Part shown: positions 1 to 9,168 of the stretch, piece after piece
How positions within the stretch are numbered: position 1 is the stretch's first letter
How the letters are laid out: each line of letters starts with the position of its first letter
Assembly (NCBI GenBank): GCA_005502805.1
Contig: SCMY01000004.1
Span: forward strand, 186,001-250,000
Length of the DNA: 64,000 nt
DNA from: Rhizobiales bacterium 2SD
GTDB taxonomy: Bacteria > Pseudomonadota > Alphaproteobacteria > Rhizobiales > Beijerinckiaceae
Direction: 5' to 3'
Made by a program: the position numbers and the translations under genes
Notes under the pieces: model-generated
Told to the model about the DNA's origin: nothing
The model's input: the letters and a program-made list of their open reading frames with translations, nothing else
The model's database searches: none

Positions 1-539
1 AACTGCGTCGCAAGATCCAGGAGAACGATGGCGCCACCATGGGCGCGACGCTCGCCGTGTTGCTCGTTCACGGTCGTCATTTCGCCTGCGTCTGGTGCGG
101 CGACAGTCGCATCTATCTCGTCCGAGGCGGGCGCATCACCCAGGTATCGCGCGACCATACCGAAGCCCAGGACATGATCGAGCGTGGGCTTCTCACCATC
201 GAGGAGGCACGGACCTGGCCGCGGCGTCACGTCATCACCCGCGCCATCGGGGTGCATGACCGGCCCGAGCTCGAGATCGACAATGGCGAGCTCGAGGGCG
301 GCGACGTCTTCGTGCTCTGCTCGGACGGGCTCACCGACCATGTCCGCGACGAGGAGATCCTGCAGGCCGTCGTCTCGGATGGCGCGCAGGCCGCAAGCGA
401 CGCCCTCCTGGCGCTGACGCTGCAGCGCGGCGCCAGCGACAATGTCACAGTGATCGTGGTGCGCTATCATCACGGCGGCGGAAGCGAAAAGACGCGCTGG
501 GTGCCGAACATGCGCCAGCGCAGGAGCGACGCGCCATGA
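1..539 (+). CDS. PP2C-family Ser/Thr protein phosphatase, 5' end missing
   Basis: The reading frame is open from the window edge (in frame from base 3), so the N-terminus lies outside. PP2C hallmarks are visible in order: a GATMGATL strand, the metal-binding GDSRIYL motif, the SRDHT turn, VLCSDGLTD and the closing ASDNVTVIVV. The enzyme should remove phosphate from Ser/Thr residues in the cytoplasm. Its stop overlaps the start of the kinase gene (ATGA), so the two are probably translationally coupled and act as an antagonistic pair. Such pairs are known as PppA/PpkA or ImpM/ImpN in type VI secretion loci; that role here is inference, because the upstream genes are not in view. Confidence 0.9.
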   Translation, partial: LRRKIQENDGATMGATLAVLLVHGRHFACVWCGDSRIYLVRGGRITQVSRDHTEAQDMIERGLLTIEEARTWPRRHVITRAIGVHDRPELEIDNGELEGGDVFVLCSDGLTDHVRDEEILQAVVSDGAQAASDALLALTLQRGASDNVTVIVVRYHHGGGSEKTRWVPNMRQRRSDAP

Positions 540-2482
540 GCGATTCCGACCGCACCGTCTTCCTGCCGCGCACGGGTCTCGCGCCCGGCGTGCGGTTGAA
601 CGGCATCTACGAGATCGAGCGCCTGATCGCGACCGGCGGCATGGGCGAGGTCTATCAGGGCCGCGCCATCCAGACCGGCGATGCCGTCGCGATCAAGATC
701 GTGCGCTCCGACATGGCGCAGGACGCCAACGTCCTGACGCTGTTCCGCAACGAGGCGGCGGCGCTGCACAATCTCTACAACGAGGCGATCGTCCGCTACT
801 ACGTCTTCACCGTCGACCCGGCGACGCAGGCGACCTACCTCGCCATGGAGTTCGTCGACGGCCAGTCGCTCTCCGACCGGCTGAAGCAGGGTCCGCTCCC
901 CATCGAAGAGGTCGATCTGCTGCGCCGGCGCATCGCGTCCGGCCTCAATGCCGCCCATCTGCTCGGCATCACCCATCGCGACGTCTCGCCCGACAACATC
1001 ATCCTGCCCGGCGGCCAGGTCACCCGCGCCAAAATCATCGATTTCGGCATCGCCAAGTCGAAGCTGGCCGAAAAGACGGTGATCGGGTCCGGCTTCGCCG
1101 GCAAATATAACTACGTCTCGCCTGAGCAGCTCGGCCTCTACGGCGCCGAGGTCACCGGCAAGTCCGACATCTACAGCCTCGGCCTGGTGCTGGCCGAAGC
1201 GCTCGGCGGCCGCCCGCTCGACATGGGCGGCACGCAGATGCAGATCCTGGAGAAGCGTCGCCGCGTTCCCGATCTTTCGACCATCGACAAGCGCATCCGC
1301 CCGCTGCTGGCGCGCATGCTCGCGCCCGATCCGAAGGACCGCCCGGCCGACATGGCTGAGGTCGCCGCCTGGCAGCCCAAGGGCAGCGCCGGCTCCGGTA
1401 GCGGGAGTGGACGCAGCTTTCCCTGGCCGTTGGTCGCCGGCGTCGCTGCAATCGCGCTGCTTGCCGGCGGCGGGCTGGTCGCCTGGCAGATGCTGGGCGG
1501 GGCGGCTCCCAGACAGCAAGCAATGAATGCTCCGCCGCCTTCGCTGAGCGATAGTCGCCTGCCGGCGCCCTCGGGCACGGGATCGAGCTCTTCGCCGCCC
1601 GAGCTCACGCCTGCAAACCCGCTGCCGACAACACCTGCGCCCTCGCCGCAGCCCGCGAGCCAGAACGAGCCGCCAGTTCTCCAGCCACAGACGGCTCCGA
1701 CACAGGCTCCGCCCTCGCCGCAGCCGCCCACGCCTGCCCCGCCGGAGCTGAACCCGACTCCGACGCCGCCACCTAGTGCCCCGGCCTCGACGACTGGCCC
1801 AAAGCCGGCCCCGACCGCCCCGCTACCGCCGCCGGCCGTTGACCCGGAGCCGCGAACCGCCGCCGAGCGGACCGCGCGCTATGTCGTGGACTATGATGGC
1901 GGCGCCTGTTTCTTCCTGTGGCCGACGACGATCGCCGACAAGCGCGCAGCGGTCGAAGGTTTCGGCAGCACGGCCGAGCCCTTCGTCAGCTTCGACGCCG
2001 CTTTCAAGAAGGCGCAGGGCTACGAGGCGCAGATCAGCCTGCGCACGGTCACCTCGGCACAGTGCCCGATGGTCGATTTCCTGCGCCAGCTCGGTCGCGG
2101 CATCGACCGCAGCCCGGTGATGCAGATCGGCGCCTTCACCATGAAGAGCGGCGACACGCTCTCCGGCTCGGTCGAGGCCGACCCGAACAAGAACCTCGAC
2201 ATTCTCCTGATCGGCGACGACGGGCTGGTCTACAATCTCGCCAATTATACCCGCCGGGAGGGCCGCAGGGCGAGCTTCAGCCTGAAGCTGGAATCAACGG
2301 CTGCTTCTGGCGCGCCGGTGCGGCCGCAGACCGTGCTTGCTTTGGTCAGCCCGGCAGCGCTGCCGACGCTCTCCGGCCCCAATCCGGCTCCCGCCGGCGA
2401 TGTCTTTCCGGGCCTGCACCAGGACATCGCCCGCGCCGGCGGCAAGGTCGGCGTCGGCATCAAGTATTTCCGGATCGAGTGA
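536..2482 (+). CDS. Transmembrane Ser/Thr protein kinase with periplasmic C-terminal domain
   Basis: This 648-residue protein has a eukaryotic-type kinase domain at about 24-280: glycine loop ATGGMGEVY, VAIK lysine 54, catalytic loop HRDVSPDN (Asp150, Asn154) and DFG at 169-171. The catalytic-loop position that is usually Lys is Ser here. One membrane segment lies at about 297-318, then a Pro/Ala/Ser-rich linker to about 435 and a globular C-terminal domain (about 440-648) of no family I recognise, presumably periplasmic. The start overlaps the phosphatase stop by four bases. The architecture suggests a sensor kinase reading the envelope. It resembles PpkA/ImpN of type VI secretion clusters, but its substrate cannot be named from sequence. 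Confidence 0.9.
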   Translation: MSDSDRTVFLPRTGLAPGVRLNGIYEIERLIATGGMGEVYQGRAIQTGDAVAIKIVRSDMAQDANVLTLFRNEAAALHNLYNEAIVRYYVFTVDPATQATYLAMEFVDGQSLSDRLKQGPLPIEEVDLLRRRIASGLNAAHLLGITHRDVSPDNIILPGGQVTRAKIIDFGIAKSKLAEKTVIGSGFAGKYNYVSPEQLGLYGAEVTGKSDIYSLGLVLAEALGGRPLDMGGTQMQILEKRRRVPDLSTIDKRIRPLLARMLAPDPKDRPADMAEVAAWQPKGSAGSGSGSGRSFPWPLVAGVAAIALLAGGGLVAWQMLGGAAPRQQAMNAPPPSLSDSRLPAPSGTGSSSSPPELTPANPLPTTPAPSPQPASQNEPPVLQPQTAPTQAPPSPQPPTPAPPELNPTPTPPPSAPASTTGPKPAPTAPLPPPAVDPEPRTAAERTARYVVDYDGGACFFLWPTTIADKRAAVEGFGSTAEPFVSFDAAFKKAQGYEAQISLRTVTSAQCPMVDFLRQLGRGIDRSPVMQIGAFTMKSGDTLSGSVEADPNKNLDILLIGDDGLVYNLANYTRREGRRASFSLKLESTAASGAPVRPQTVLALVSPAALPTLSGPNPAPAGDVFPGLHQDIARAGGKVGVGIKYFRIE

Positions 2483-2559
2483 GCTGGTGACGGGCTCCTC
2501 GCCATGCTCGCCCTTGTGGCGAGCATCCACTGTTGAACACTGAACGCGATCAGCGAGGC

Positions 2560-2601
2560 GAAACCATGGATGGCCGGGACAAGCCCGACCATCACGACGG
2601 G
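2560..2601. repeat. Dispersed palindromic intergenic repeat, copy 1
   Basis: It contains TGGCCGGGACAAGCCCGACC, an imperfect inverted repeat followed by ATCACGACGG. A close copy lies at 16770-16805 in front of sufB's end. Chance translation of the minus strand gives VGLVPAIHGF, a peptide typical of abundant short palindromes in Rhizobiales genomes. It sits between the kinase and the convergent small gene. Confidence 0.6.
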
Positions 2602-2632
2602 CGACGGAGCGCGTCGGGATATTCGTCGATCG

Positions 2633-2911
2633 TCAATTCTCGCGATAAAGCTCGCCCCACTCGTCCTGCCAGAGTCCCTGCGCGTCCTCGACGACAATCG
2701 GCGCCTTGATCTCGTTGGCGAGACGCACTGCCGAGCGAAACCCCTCGACCGGATCGAGCTCGTCACTGACGAAGTCATTGGCGAGGTGGCCGGCAGCCAG
2801 CTCCGCCGGGCAGGCAATACGGATGAAGCTCTTGCCGTCGCGCTGGCCGAGGCTCAGCGTGATGGCGTCGGGCTGTGGCTCATCGACCTGTTCAAACCGG
2901 TTCTTGGCCAT
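2633..2911 (-). CDS. Small conserved-looking hypothetical protein
   Basis: Encodes 92 residues beginning MAKNRFEQVDEPQPD. The start was chosen because AGGAG lies six bases upstream of this ATG; an ATG ten codons further up has no such site. The protein is acidic, has no signal peptide or membrane segment, and contains a single Cys. I do not recognise a family. It lies on the opposite strand to the kinase and upstream genes point the same way (transglycosylase, methyltransferase), so it may be the first gene of no operon but part of the same accessory region. Codon use is like that of its neighbours, which supports it being a real gene. Confidence 0.6.
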   Translation of the reverse strand: MAKNRFEQVDEPQPDAITLSLGQRDGKSFIRIACPAELAAGHLANDFVSDELDPVEGFRSAVRLANEIKAPIVVEDAQGLWQDEWGELYREN

Positions 2912-3019
2912 CGTCGTCTCCTCGCCTCTACGATTGATCATGGGTCATCGCTGCCGTGACGGCAAATTCACGGCGCCCGAAATCGCCTTGGCAAGGCCTG
3001 GCGGGTATTCGCCTCGACC

Positions 3020-4606
3020 CTACTTCTGTCGTGCCGGCGCGGGGGCCGGCCCGCCGCGCACGACCTTGTAGCGGTCGAGCCTGACCTTGATCATCTCGTC
3101 GAACTTCTTGTGCACCTCGGAGACCGAGAGCGTCTTGGTCTCGCCGCCGGACTGCGCATAGAAGATCGGCCGGTTGGCCTCCGCAGGCTTCGGCAGCAGC
3201 GCCGCGGCGCTGGCGCCGGGTGTCTCCTCCATTGTCTCGATGAAGGTCTGCGCCGCATCCGGCCCGAGGAAGTGGATCAGATAGATCTCGCCCCCGGTAA
3301 GATGTCGCCCCATCGCCTTCTCCAGCCGAAGCGTGTCGCGCTTCAGCATCTCCCCCGCCAGCAGAGCCGAGAGATAGGGCTCGCGCCTGAGATCGAGGAT
3401 GCGCTGACGCTCATTGGCGTCGGCGATGACGAATTGCCGGCCGTTGCGGGAAATCAGCGCGGCCTCGGCGACCAGCCCGTGCTTGCGGCCGAACTCGAAG
3501 ATCACGCCGAGCCAGGTCTGCTCGATGAACTGATAGAGCCCGGTCGCCGAGGAGGTCTTCGCCTTCACCTCCGTCGCGAACGAGGATTCCTTGTCGGCGA
3601 CCGCCATCAGCAGGGTCGGGTCGGCCCCAACGATGCGCCCTGCCCTGACGATCATCTCGACCAGGTGCCGGCGGATCTTGATCGGCCCGAAGGTCAGGAC
3701 CTGGTTCGGGTCGCCGCTGTAGTTGACTGGCGCCTGCGGCAGCTGGCTGCGCGCCGCCGCGATCGGCGCGCCCGGTTTGCCCGGCAAGGTTGGAGGTACC
3801 AGGATGATGTTGGAGGGCGGCATCACCGGAATCGGCATCGCCGGCTGATTCGGCGCCTCCGCCGCGATCTGCTCCTTGATCGCCGCCAGTGACGGGTCCG
3901 CGTTGAGCGCGAACTGGGTCGCCTGCCTGGCAGCCTCGAGATCCCCCTCGACCGAGGACAGGATCAGCGATGGCCGCGTCGGCGCCTTCAGCGAGGGCGC
4001 TTCGACACTCTCGATCGGGTCGAAGCCACCAGTCACCTCGGTGGAACCGGGCTTCAGCGTCGCGACGGCGACGCCGCCGGCGATCGCCAGCACGAGTGCC
4101 CCGCCACCGACGAGGGAGACAAGCCGAAGCCGCGAGCCACCATCGGCGACGGCGAACGGCACGCCGGCGGCGAGGTTCGTAGCATGGGCGTTGCCCGTCA
4201 CGGCTTTCTGCGCCGCCACCAGCCAGCCGGGCGCCTTGCCGTCCTTGCTGGCGGCCTCCTGCAATTCGGCGATCATCCGGCGCGCCTGCTGGGCCGGAAC
4301 GTCCGCATCGCGTTCCAGCGTCGTTGCGGCGCTGCGCGTACCCTGCTCCGTCAGGGCCTTCAATGCGAAGAACCAGAGCTGCAGCGAGATGCGCCGGCTC
4401 TCCAGCGGCGTGCCCTGGCAGGGCGAGACCAGGAAATTGCAATGCGGGCAGGCATAGGCGCGCAGCTTCAGCCGCGGCGCGAAGGCCGCGGTCTTGCCGC
4501 AGGCCGAGCAGGCCAGCGTGGTTCCGCCACGCTGCGCCCGCATGATCGTTTCGAGGCAGGCATCCTCCTGGAATGCGGCCTGAAACTGCTTGAAGCGCTG
4601 ACTCAT
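3020..4606 (-). CDS. Membrane lytic transglycosylase with transposase-like zinc-ribbon N-terminus
   Basis: The 528-residue protein has three parts. Residues 1-120 look like the zinc ribbon and following helices of IS1595-type transposases: CSAC (33-36) and CPHC (53-56), then a CQGTPLE turn and an LWFFALKAL helix. A membrane segment follows at about 160-184, then a Pro-rich spacer. The C-terminus (about 315-500) is an SLT-type lytic transglycosylase with ADKESSF (Glu340 as probable catalytic acid) and SSATGLYQF. Topology would place the zinc ribbon in the cytoplasm and the murein-cutting domain in the periplasm. A wall-cutting enzyme fits a type VI or other envelope-spanning machine, which is inference. 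The fusion is unusual. Confidence 0.85.
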   Translation of the reverse strand: MSQRFKQFQAAFQEDACLETIMRAQRGGTTLACSACGKTAAFAPRLKLRAYACPHCNFLVSPCQGTPLESRRISLQLWFFALKALTEQGTRSAATTLERDADVPAQQARRMIAELQEAASKDGKAPGWLVAAQKAVTGNAHATNLAAGVPFAVADGGSRLRLVSLVGGGALVLAIAGGVAVATLKPGSTEVTGGFDPIESVEAPSLKAPTRPSLILSSVEGDLEAARQATQFALNADPSLAAIKEQIAAEAPNQPAMPIPVMPPSNIILVPPTLPGKPGAPIAAARSQLPQAPVNYSGDPNQVLTFGPIKIRRHLVEMIVRAGRIVGADPTLLMAVADKESSFATEVKAKTSSATGLYQFIEQTWLGVIFEFGRKHGLVAEAALISRNGRQFVIADANERQRILDLRREPYLSALLAGEMLKRDTLRLEKAMGRHLTGGEIYLIHFLGPDAAQTFIETMEETPGASAAALLPKPAEANRPIFYAQSGGETKTLSVSEVHKKFDEMIKVRLDRYKVVRGGPAPAPARQK

Positions 4607-4680
4607 CCCTCGCTACCGCTGCTGCCGCGCTCCGCCATAGGCAGGCAGCCTCTTTCCGGCAAGCCACCTTGCCGGAAAGC

Positions 4681-6231
4681 TCACCCTGCCAGCAGAGCGA
4701 GCCGTGCGACATCCTTCAAATGCAGGTCGACCTCCTCTGCGGTAGCCTGCTTCGGCAAGGCCGAGACGTCGCGGCCGGATGCATGCGCCTCGGTCAGGAA
4801 CGCGTTGATCTCGTCGAGCAACATCATCGGCGTCCGTGTCCCGTCGAGCAGGCTGACGAATTTGCGCACCACCACTCCGTCGAGCGCGACGGCGCGATGA
4901 CGCAGATCGGTGACCTCTTGACTGCTCAGCGCCTGGCGTCGCGCCAGCAGGCTCGCGAGCGGCCGCTCGCTGATCCGCGTCGTCAGCCGGTGCGGCTCCA
5001 GGTTGATCTCGAGCAGGCCGGCCCGGTAGATCGCGGTCAGCGCCTCGTCGAGACGGCCGGCCTCGCGCTCGCTGTCGGGCCCGAGGCTGTCTTTCGCCTC
5101 CTGCAGAGCGAACGCCGCGAGCTCGGCATGCGCGATGCTGCCCGGCCAGGCTTTGCCGAGTGCCCGCAGCGCTGCGATCGCGGCCGGCAGATCGATTGCG
5201 AGGCGCACGCCTTCCGCGAACAGGAAGTTGACCGCGTCCGGCCGTTTCTCGTCCTTGTCCTCGACTTCCTGGACATTGGCGGCGAGATGATAGGGCGCCA
5301 GGCTGAAACGGGAGAAGCCGCGATGTAGCACGATGTCGGCGCGGCAGAGCAGGGTTTGACGGAAGCAGCGGCCGATCAGTAGGTCGAGCGATTGCTCCTG
5401 CTGGAGCGGCTCCGTGACCGGGATCTCGTTCAGAACCTGTTGCGCAGGGCCGCGAGCGCCGCCGAAATTGTTTGGGAAGGAGGCTTCGGCGAGGAACTGC
5501 AGGCCATGCAGCCCGGCCGCGGCCAGCACCTCGTGCAGCGCGAAGGCGCGCGCGCCGGGATTGAGGTCGTCGTGATAGAGGACATTGTCCGGGATGTCCT
5601 CGATCTGCTTGGCGCGCTCGCGCAACGCCGCCCCATAGAAGGTCTCGGCATCGGTCGCCTCGGCGAAGCGCTTGATCGCGGCCCGCGCCACCCTGACCTT
5701 CTCGAGGGGGTCGTCGATCTCGCGCGTCTCGAACAGCATGACGTCGCGGGCGAGATCGCGCATCCGGCAGCCCGGCAGGGCGTTGTAGCTGACATAGGCG
5801 ATGCCTTGCGGCGTCAACAGCTCCCCGAAGAGCGCCATGATCCGCTCGCGCACCATCTGCGGCACCCAGGAATAGACGCCGTGCACGAGAATGTAGTCGA
5901 ATCGCCCGAGCGCCGCCGACGCCGCCATGATGTCGAGATGCTGGAAGCTGACATTGGTCAGGCCGAGTTCCGCCGCCTCGGCCTTGGCGCGCGCGATCGC
6001 CTGCCCGCTCAGGTCGACCCCGACGAGCTCCGCGCCCGGGCATTGCAGCGCCATCGGGATCAGGTTGCCGCCGCTGCCGCAGCCGAGCTCGAGTACGCGC
6101 ATCGTCGCCGTCGGCGCCGGCGTCATGCCATGGACATGCGCGATCGTCGCCAGATGCGCCGGATGCGTCTGCGCGAAGGCGTGCCCGGGATAGGCGACCG
6201 CATCATAGGGGTTCGTCGCCATGTCGTTCAT
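4681..6231 (-). CDS. Class I SAM-dependent methyltransferase with methyltransferase regulatory domain
   Basis: About 516 residues. The SAM-binding motif VLELGCGSGGN is at about 47-57, followed by VGVDLSG and the FDYILVHGVYSWV strand-helix. After the catalytic domain, residues about 220-305 match the pattern of the methyltransferase regulatory domain family (pfam10119), and the rest is helical. The start MNDMATNPYD was chosen because GAGG lies eight bases before it and the typical N-terminus of this family follows directly; an alternative ATG is three codons downstream. The substrate is unknown. It sits between the transglycosylase and the OmpA gene, all on the minus strand, suggesting a transcription unit starting at the caspase. 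Confidence 0.85.
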   Translation of the reverse strand: MNDMATNPYDAVAYPGHAFAQTHPAHLATIAHVHGMTPAPTATMRVLELGCGSGGNLIPMALQCPGAELVGVDLSGQAIARAKAEAAELGLTNVSFQHLDIMAASAALGRFDYILVHGVYSWVPQMVRERIMALFGELLTPQGIAYVSYNALPGCRMRDLARDVMLFETREIDDPLEKVRVARAAIKRFAEATDAETFYGAALRERAKQIEDIPDNVLYHDDLNPGARAFALHEVLAAAGLHGLQFLAEASFPNNFGGARGPAQQVLNEIPVTEPLQQEQSLDLLIGRCFRQTLLCRADIVLHRGFSRFSLAPYHLAANVQEVEDKDEKRPDAVNFLFAEGVRLAIDLPAAIAALRALGKAWPGSIAHAELAAFALQEAKDSLGPDSEREAGRLDEALTAIYRAGLLEINLEPHRLTTRISERPLASLLARRQALSSQEVTDLRHRAVALDGVVVRKFVSLLDGTRTPMMLLDEINAFLTEAHASGRDVSALPKQATAEEVDLHLKDVARLALLAG

Positions 6232-6281
6232 CGAAGAGCCTCGTCTATCCCGTTCATCCGACTGAGGTTTCGTCCGCCCGA

Positions 6282-7454
6282 TCAGCAGCCGATCACCTTG
6301 AATTCGACCCGGCGGTCGAGCGCGTCGCTGGCATCGTCCTTGCCGGTGCCGACCAGGTTCTCGTTGAAGCCGCGACCGGTCGCGATCATGCGCCCCCGGC
6401 TGTCCGGCGCACCGGTCTGAAGCAGATCCATCACATATTGTGCCCGCAGCACCGAAAGCCGCTCGTTGACCAGCGGCGCGCCGGTGCGCGAGGTGTGGCC
6501 GACGATCTCGAGACAGGCGCCCTTCTGTTTGGCCCGGGTCCCGATCTGGCTGAGCCACATCGGGTAGGGCTCGGTGATCTGCGGGTTGGCGATGAACTGG
6601 GTCGACCCCGGCTGGAACAGCAGCTTGACCATCAGTTGCTTGCCCGACAGCCCGCTGTCGACCAGATCGCCGAAAGCCTCGACCGCATCGTCCTTCCGCC
6701 CGAGCTTGCTGTTCGCCAGATAGGCGCCGATCCGGACACGATGCTGGTCGCCCCCCGGCAGGGCTCGCGCGGTCCGGTAGAAGGCGAGCGCCTCCCGATA
6801 GTGCCGCGCCTCGTATTCGAGGATGCCGTCGTTGATCAGGGCAGCCACGGAAAGTCGCTCGGCATAGAGCGGATCAATCGCGTCGCCGAGCTTCGTACCC
6901 TGGCAGGTCTTGATGTAAGCCTCGGTCGTCGGATCCTTCGACCACATCGGCGAGTCGCGGTAATAGGTCGTTGGCGTCACATCGACGCCCTCGGGCTTGG
7001 CCCGGGCGACGCCCTTGGAAACGATCCGCTTCACTTTGAGATCGGCCAGCGCCAGGCAGATCCGGTAGGCGTCGCGCGCGCCATTGGCATCCCCGGCATT
7101 GTTGACCGCCGTGAAAGTGCCGATCAGCACGACCGGATTGCGCGCCAGCGCCTCGGACGAGAAGGGCTGCATCTGGAAGCGCGGATAGGACTTGCCGACC
7201 AGTTCGACCAGGCTCTGCTGCATCGAACGCGTCGAGGTCGATTGGGCGCCGGAAATGCCGTCGATCAGTGGGTCTATGACCAGCTCGACGCGCTCACCGT
7301 CGAGCTGCGCCTTGGAGAACAGGTCGTTGGCGGCCCGCTGCAGCGCCTCCGCGAACGGCACTGGAGTCGGTGCAGGCGGGGCCTGGGCCAGGGTCGCGAC
7401 CGGCGACGCCAGCAGCGCGGGCAACACGAAACGGACGAGCGAAGAACGACGCAT
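6282..7454 (-). CDS. OmpA-family periplasmic protein with TPR-like middle region
   Basis: About 390 residues with a Sec signal peptide (MRRSSLVRFVLPALLASPVA). The start was chosen for the AGGGGG stretch five bases upstream; an ATG six codons earlier is possible. The N-terminal third (ALQRAANDLF to GTFTAVNN) resembles CsgG/FlgO-like folds that assess small envelope proteins, the middle has helical repeats (AALINDGILEYEARHYREALAFYRTA) like a TPR, and the C-terminal 110 residues form an OmpA-like peptidoglycan-binding domain (LEIVGHTSRTG, NERLSVLRA, DRRVEFKV). There is no lipobox. It lies 49 bases downstream of the caspase gene and is probably co-transcribed, which suggests the two products work together at the cell wall. 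Confidence 0.85.
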   Translation of the reverse strand: MRRSSLVRFVLPALLASPVATLAQAPPAPTPVPFAEALQRAANDLFSKAQLDGERVELVIDPLIDGISGAQSTSTRSMQQSLVELVGKSYPRFQMQPFSSEALARNPVVLIGTFTAVNNAGDANGARDAYRICLALADLKVKRIVSKGVARAKPEGVDVTPTTYYRDSPMWSKDPTTEAYIKTCQGTKLGDAIDPLYAERLSVAALINDGILEYEARHYREALAFYRTARALPGGDQHRVRIGAYLANSKLGRKDDAVEAFGDLVDSGLSGKQLMVKLLFQPGSTQFIANPQITEPYPMWLSQIGTRAKQKGACLEIVGHTSRTGAPLVNERLSVLRAQYVMDLLQTGAPDSRGRMIATGRGFNENLVGTGKDDASDALDRRVEFKVIGC

Positions 7455-7503
7455 CGAAGCCCCCTGTTCCATCCCGTCGGAGCGGTCTCCGGCCGGCCAG
7501 CCG

Positions 7504-9027
7504 TCAGCGGCAGTTCTTCGGGACGTTGCCGTCGCCAAGTTGGGCCCGCATCAGCGCGTCGCTGCAATCGACCGTCCCGCCGCCGCCCGGCCGACGCCGG
7601 TTGTTGCGCGGCTGCGGCTCCGGCGTCGCCTCGATGCCCCCGGTCAGGACGCTGGTCGATTTACGATCGACCACCAGGCGCTGCGGCGGCTTGACCTCGC
7701 GCGGCTCCTGCCGCGGCGGGCGCGTGCCGGGCGCAGTCGGCAGCAGCGGCTTCTGCGGCACCGGCAGCTCGGTCACGCCGCCGGAATTCATCCGCGTCGC
7801 CACGGCCTTCTCGCGATCCTGGCGCTCCTGCGACAGCTTCGCCTTCTCGGCCTCGAGCGCGGCGAGCTCCTCTTCCTTCTTGGCGAGCTCCTTGGCCAGG
7901 CGGTCACGCTCGTTCGCATCGGTCTGCTTGGCCGGCGCAGCATCACCCGGCTTCGGCACGGCGCGCTCGGTGTCAGCGGTCTTGCCGGCGTCGCGGCCGG
8001 CCAGATCGGTCGCCGCCTTGGCGCGGTCCTTCTCGGCCTGCTGGACACGCTCGAGCAGCGCCTTCTCCTTCGCCGCGAATTCCTGTTCCAGCTTCTCGCG
8101 CTCGCCCGGCGCGAGGCCACGGCGCTCGATCAGGTCGAGCCGGGTCTTGGCGTCGACGGCGAAGAAGCTGGTCGGGAAGCGCTGGATGAAGGCCTTGATC
8201 TCGGCGGCGTTGTCGCTGCTGCGCAGGCGCTTCCAGATGTCGGCGTCGGTCTCCTCGCGGTTGAGGTAGAAATCGCCCAGCAGCGACAGCGACAGCTCCG
8301 GCGTCTGCTTGCCGCCGGTGGAATCGTAGACCGCCTTCTGGACCCGGCGGAACATGGTCGCGATCTCGAGGCCGGGCTGCTTGATCTCCTGGACCAGCGC
8401 GGCGGTGAACGGGCTGTTGCGGCCAGCGCCGTCGGCGGCGACGTCGTTGGCCTGCGTCGCATAGGCGGTCACCATGCCCTGCGCCTTGGCGATCGGGGCG
8501 AGGCCGGTGCCGACCGAGAAGCTGCGCGTCACCTGCTTTTTCGACAGCTGCGCGACGAACGGATTGTTGCGGCAGGCGTCGAGCACCATGATCTTGACGC
8601 CCTTGGCGAAGCCGAGCGCGGTCGTCACCTCGCTGAGCTTGACCGTCTCGTACTGGACCGAGACCTCGTCGTCGATCTTGGCCTCGACGGGAACGAGGAA
8701 GTTCTCGCCGTTGAACTGGAAGCCGTGGCCGGCATAGTAGAACATCACCGCATCGGCATCCTGGGCGAGGCGGGCGAAACGGGACACAGCGGCGTCCATG
8801 CCGCGCTTGTCGAGGTCGATGCCGTCGACCACCTCGAAGCCGACCTTCCGCAGGGCGTCGGCCGTATCGCGCGCATCGTTCGGCGTGTTGGGCAGAGGGG
8901 GTGCGTTCTTGTAGGCGGAGTTGCCGATGACCAGTGCGACGCGACGCTCCTGGGTCTGCGCCAGCGCCGGCAGCGCGAGGAGCTGGGCAAGAAGAGCGAT
9001 CAGTGCACAAAATCTGACAGCAGTCAT
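7504..9027 (-). CDS. Secreted caspase-family (C14) cysteine peptidase with coiled-coil tail
   Basis: 507 residues. A signal peptide ends near residue 24 (LPALAQ). The caspase-like p20 domain spans about 28-250 with RVALVIGNSAY, the catalytic His101 in YYAGHG and Cys152 in VLDACRNNP, so the dyad is intact. Residues about 300-410 are Lys/Glu/Ala-rich and predicted coiled coil. A Pro-rich stretch leads to a short C-terminal motif with two Cys (CSDALMRAQLGD, NCR). AGGGAA lies eight bases before the ATG. Substrate unknown. Such genes often sit with kinases or secretion systems. The second caspase-like gene in this region lacks the cysteine, so this is the only one of the two expected to cut. Confidence 0.9.
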   Translation of the reverse strand: MTAVRFCALIALLAQLLALPALAQTQERRVALVIGNSAYKNAPPLPNTPNDARDTADALRKVGFEVVDGIDLDKRGMDAAVSRFARLAQDADAVMFYYAGHGFQFNGENFLVPVEAKIDDEVSVQYETVKLSEVTTALGFAKGVKIMVLDACRNNPFVAQLSKKQVTRSFSVGTGLAPIAKAQGMVTAYATQANDVAADGAGRNSPFTAALVQEIKQPGLEIATMFRRVQKAVYDSTGGKQTPELSLSLLGDFYLNREETDADIWKRLRSSDNAAEIKAFIQRFPTSFFAVDAKTRLDLIERRGLAPGEREKLEQEFAAKEKALLERVQQAEKDRAKAATDLAGRDAGKTADTERAVPKPGDAAPAKQTDANERDRLAKELAKKEEELAALEAEKAKLSQERQDREKAVATRMNSGGVTELPVPQKPLLPTAPGTRPPRQEPREVKPPQRLVVDRKSTSVLTGGIEATPEPQPRNNRRRPGGGGTVDCSDALMRAQLGDGNVPKNCR

Positions 9028-9168
9028 GGCACCATTCCCTGCGTCACCTTAAAGAAAGCGACCCTTAGAATCCAGTTCTATCCACCTGTCTCGACAGGCG
9101 CTTTGCTTGCTCCCCACCCGGCCCGCTGCTAACTTTACGACGGTCACGCGCCGCGAGGAAGAGCGCCG

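Noticed and set aside
9065..9080. TTAGAA followed by TTCTA upstream of the caspase gene, like an iron box
   Set aside because: The spacing is five and not three bases and one half lacks a base, so it does not fit the Irr element.
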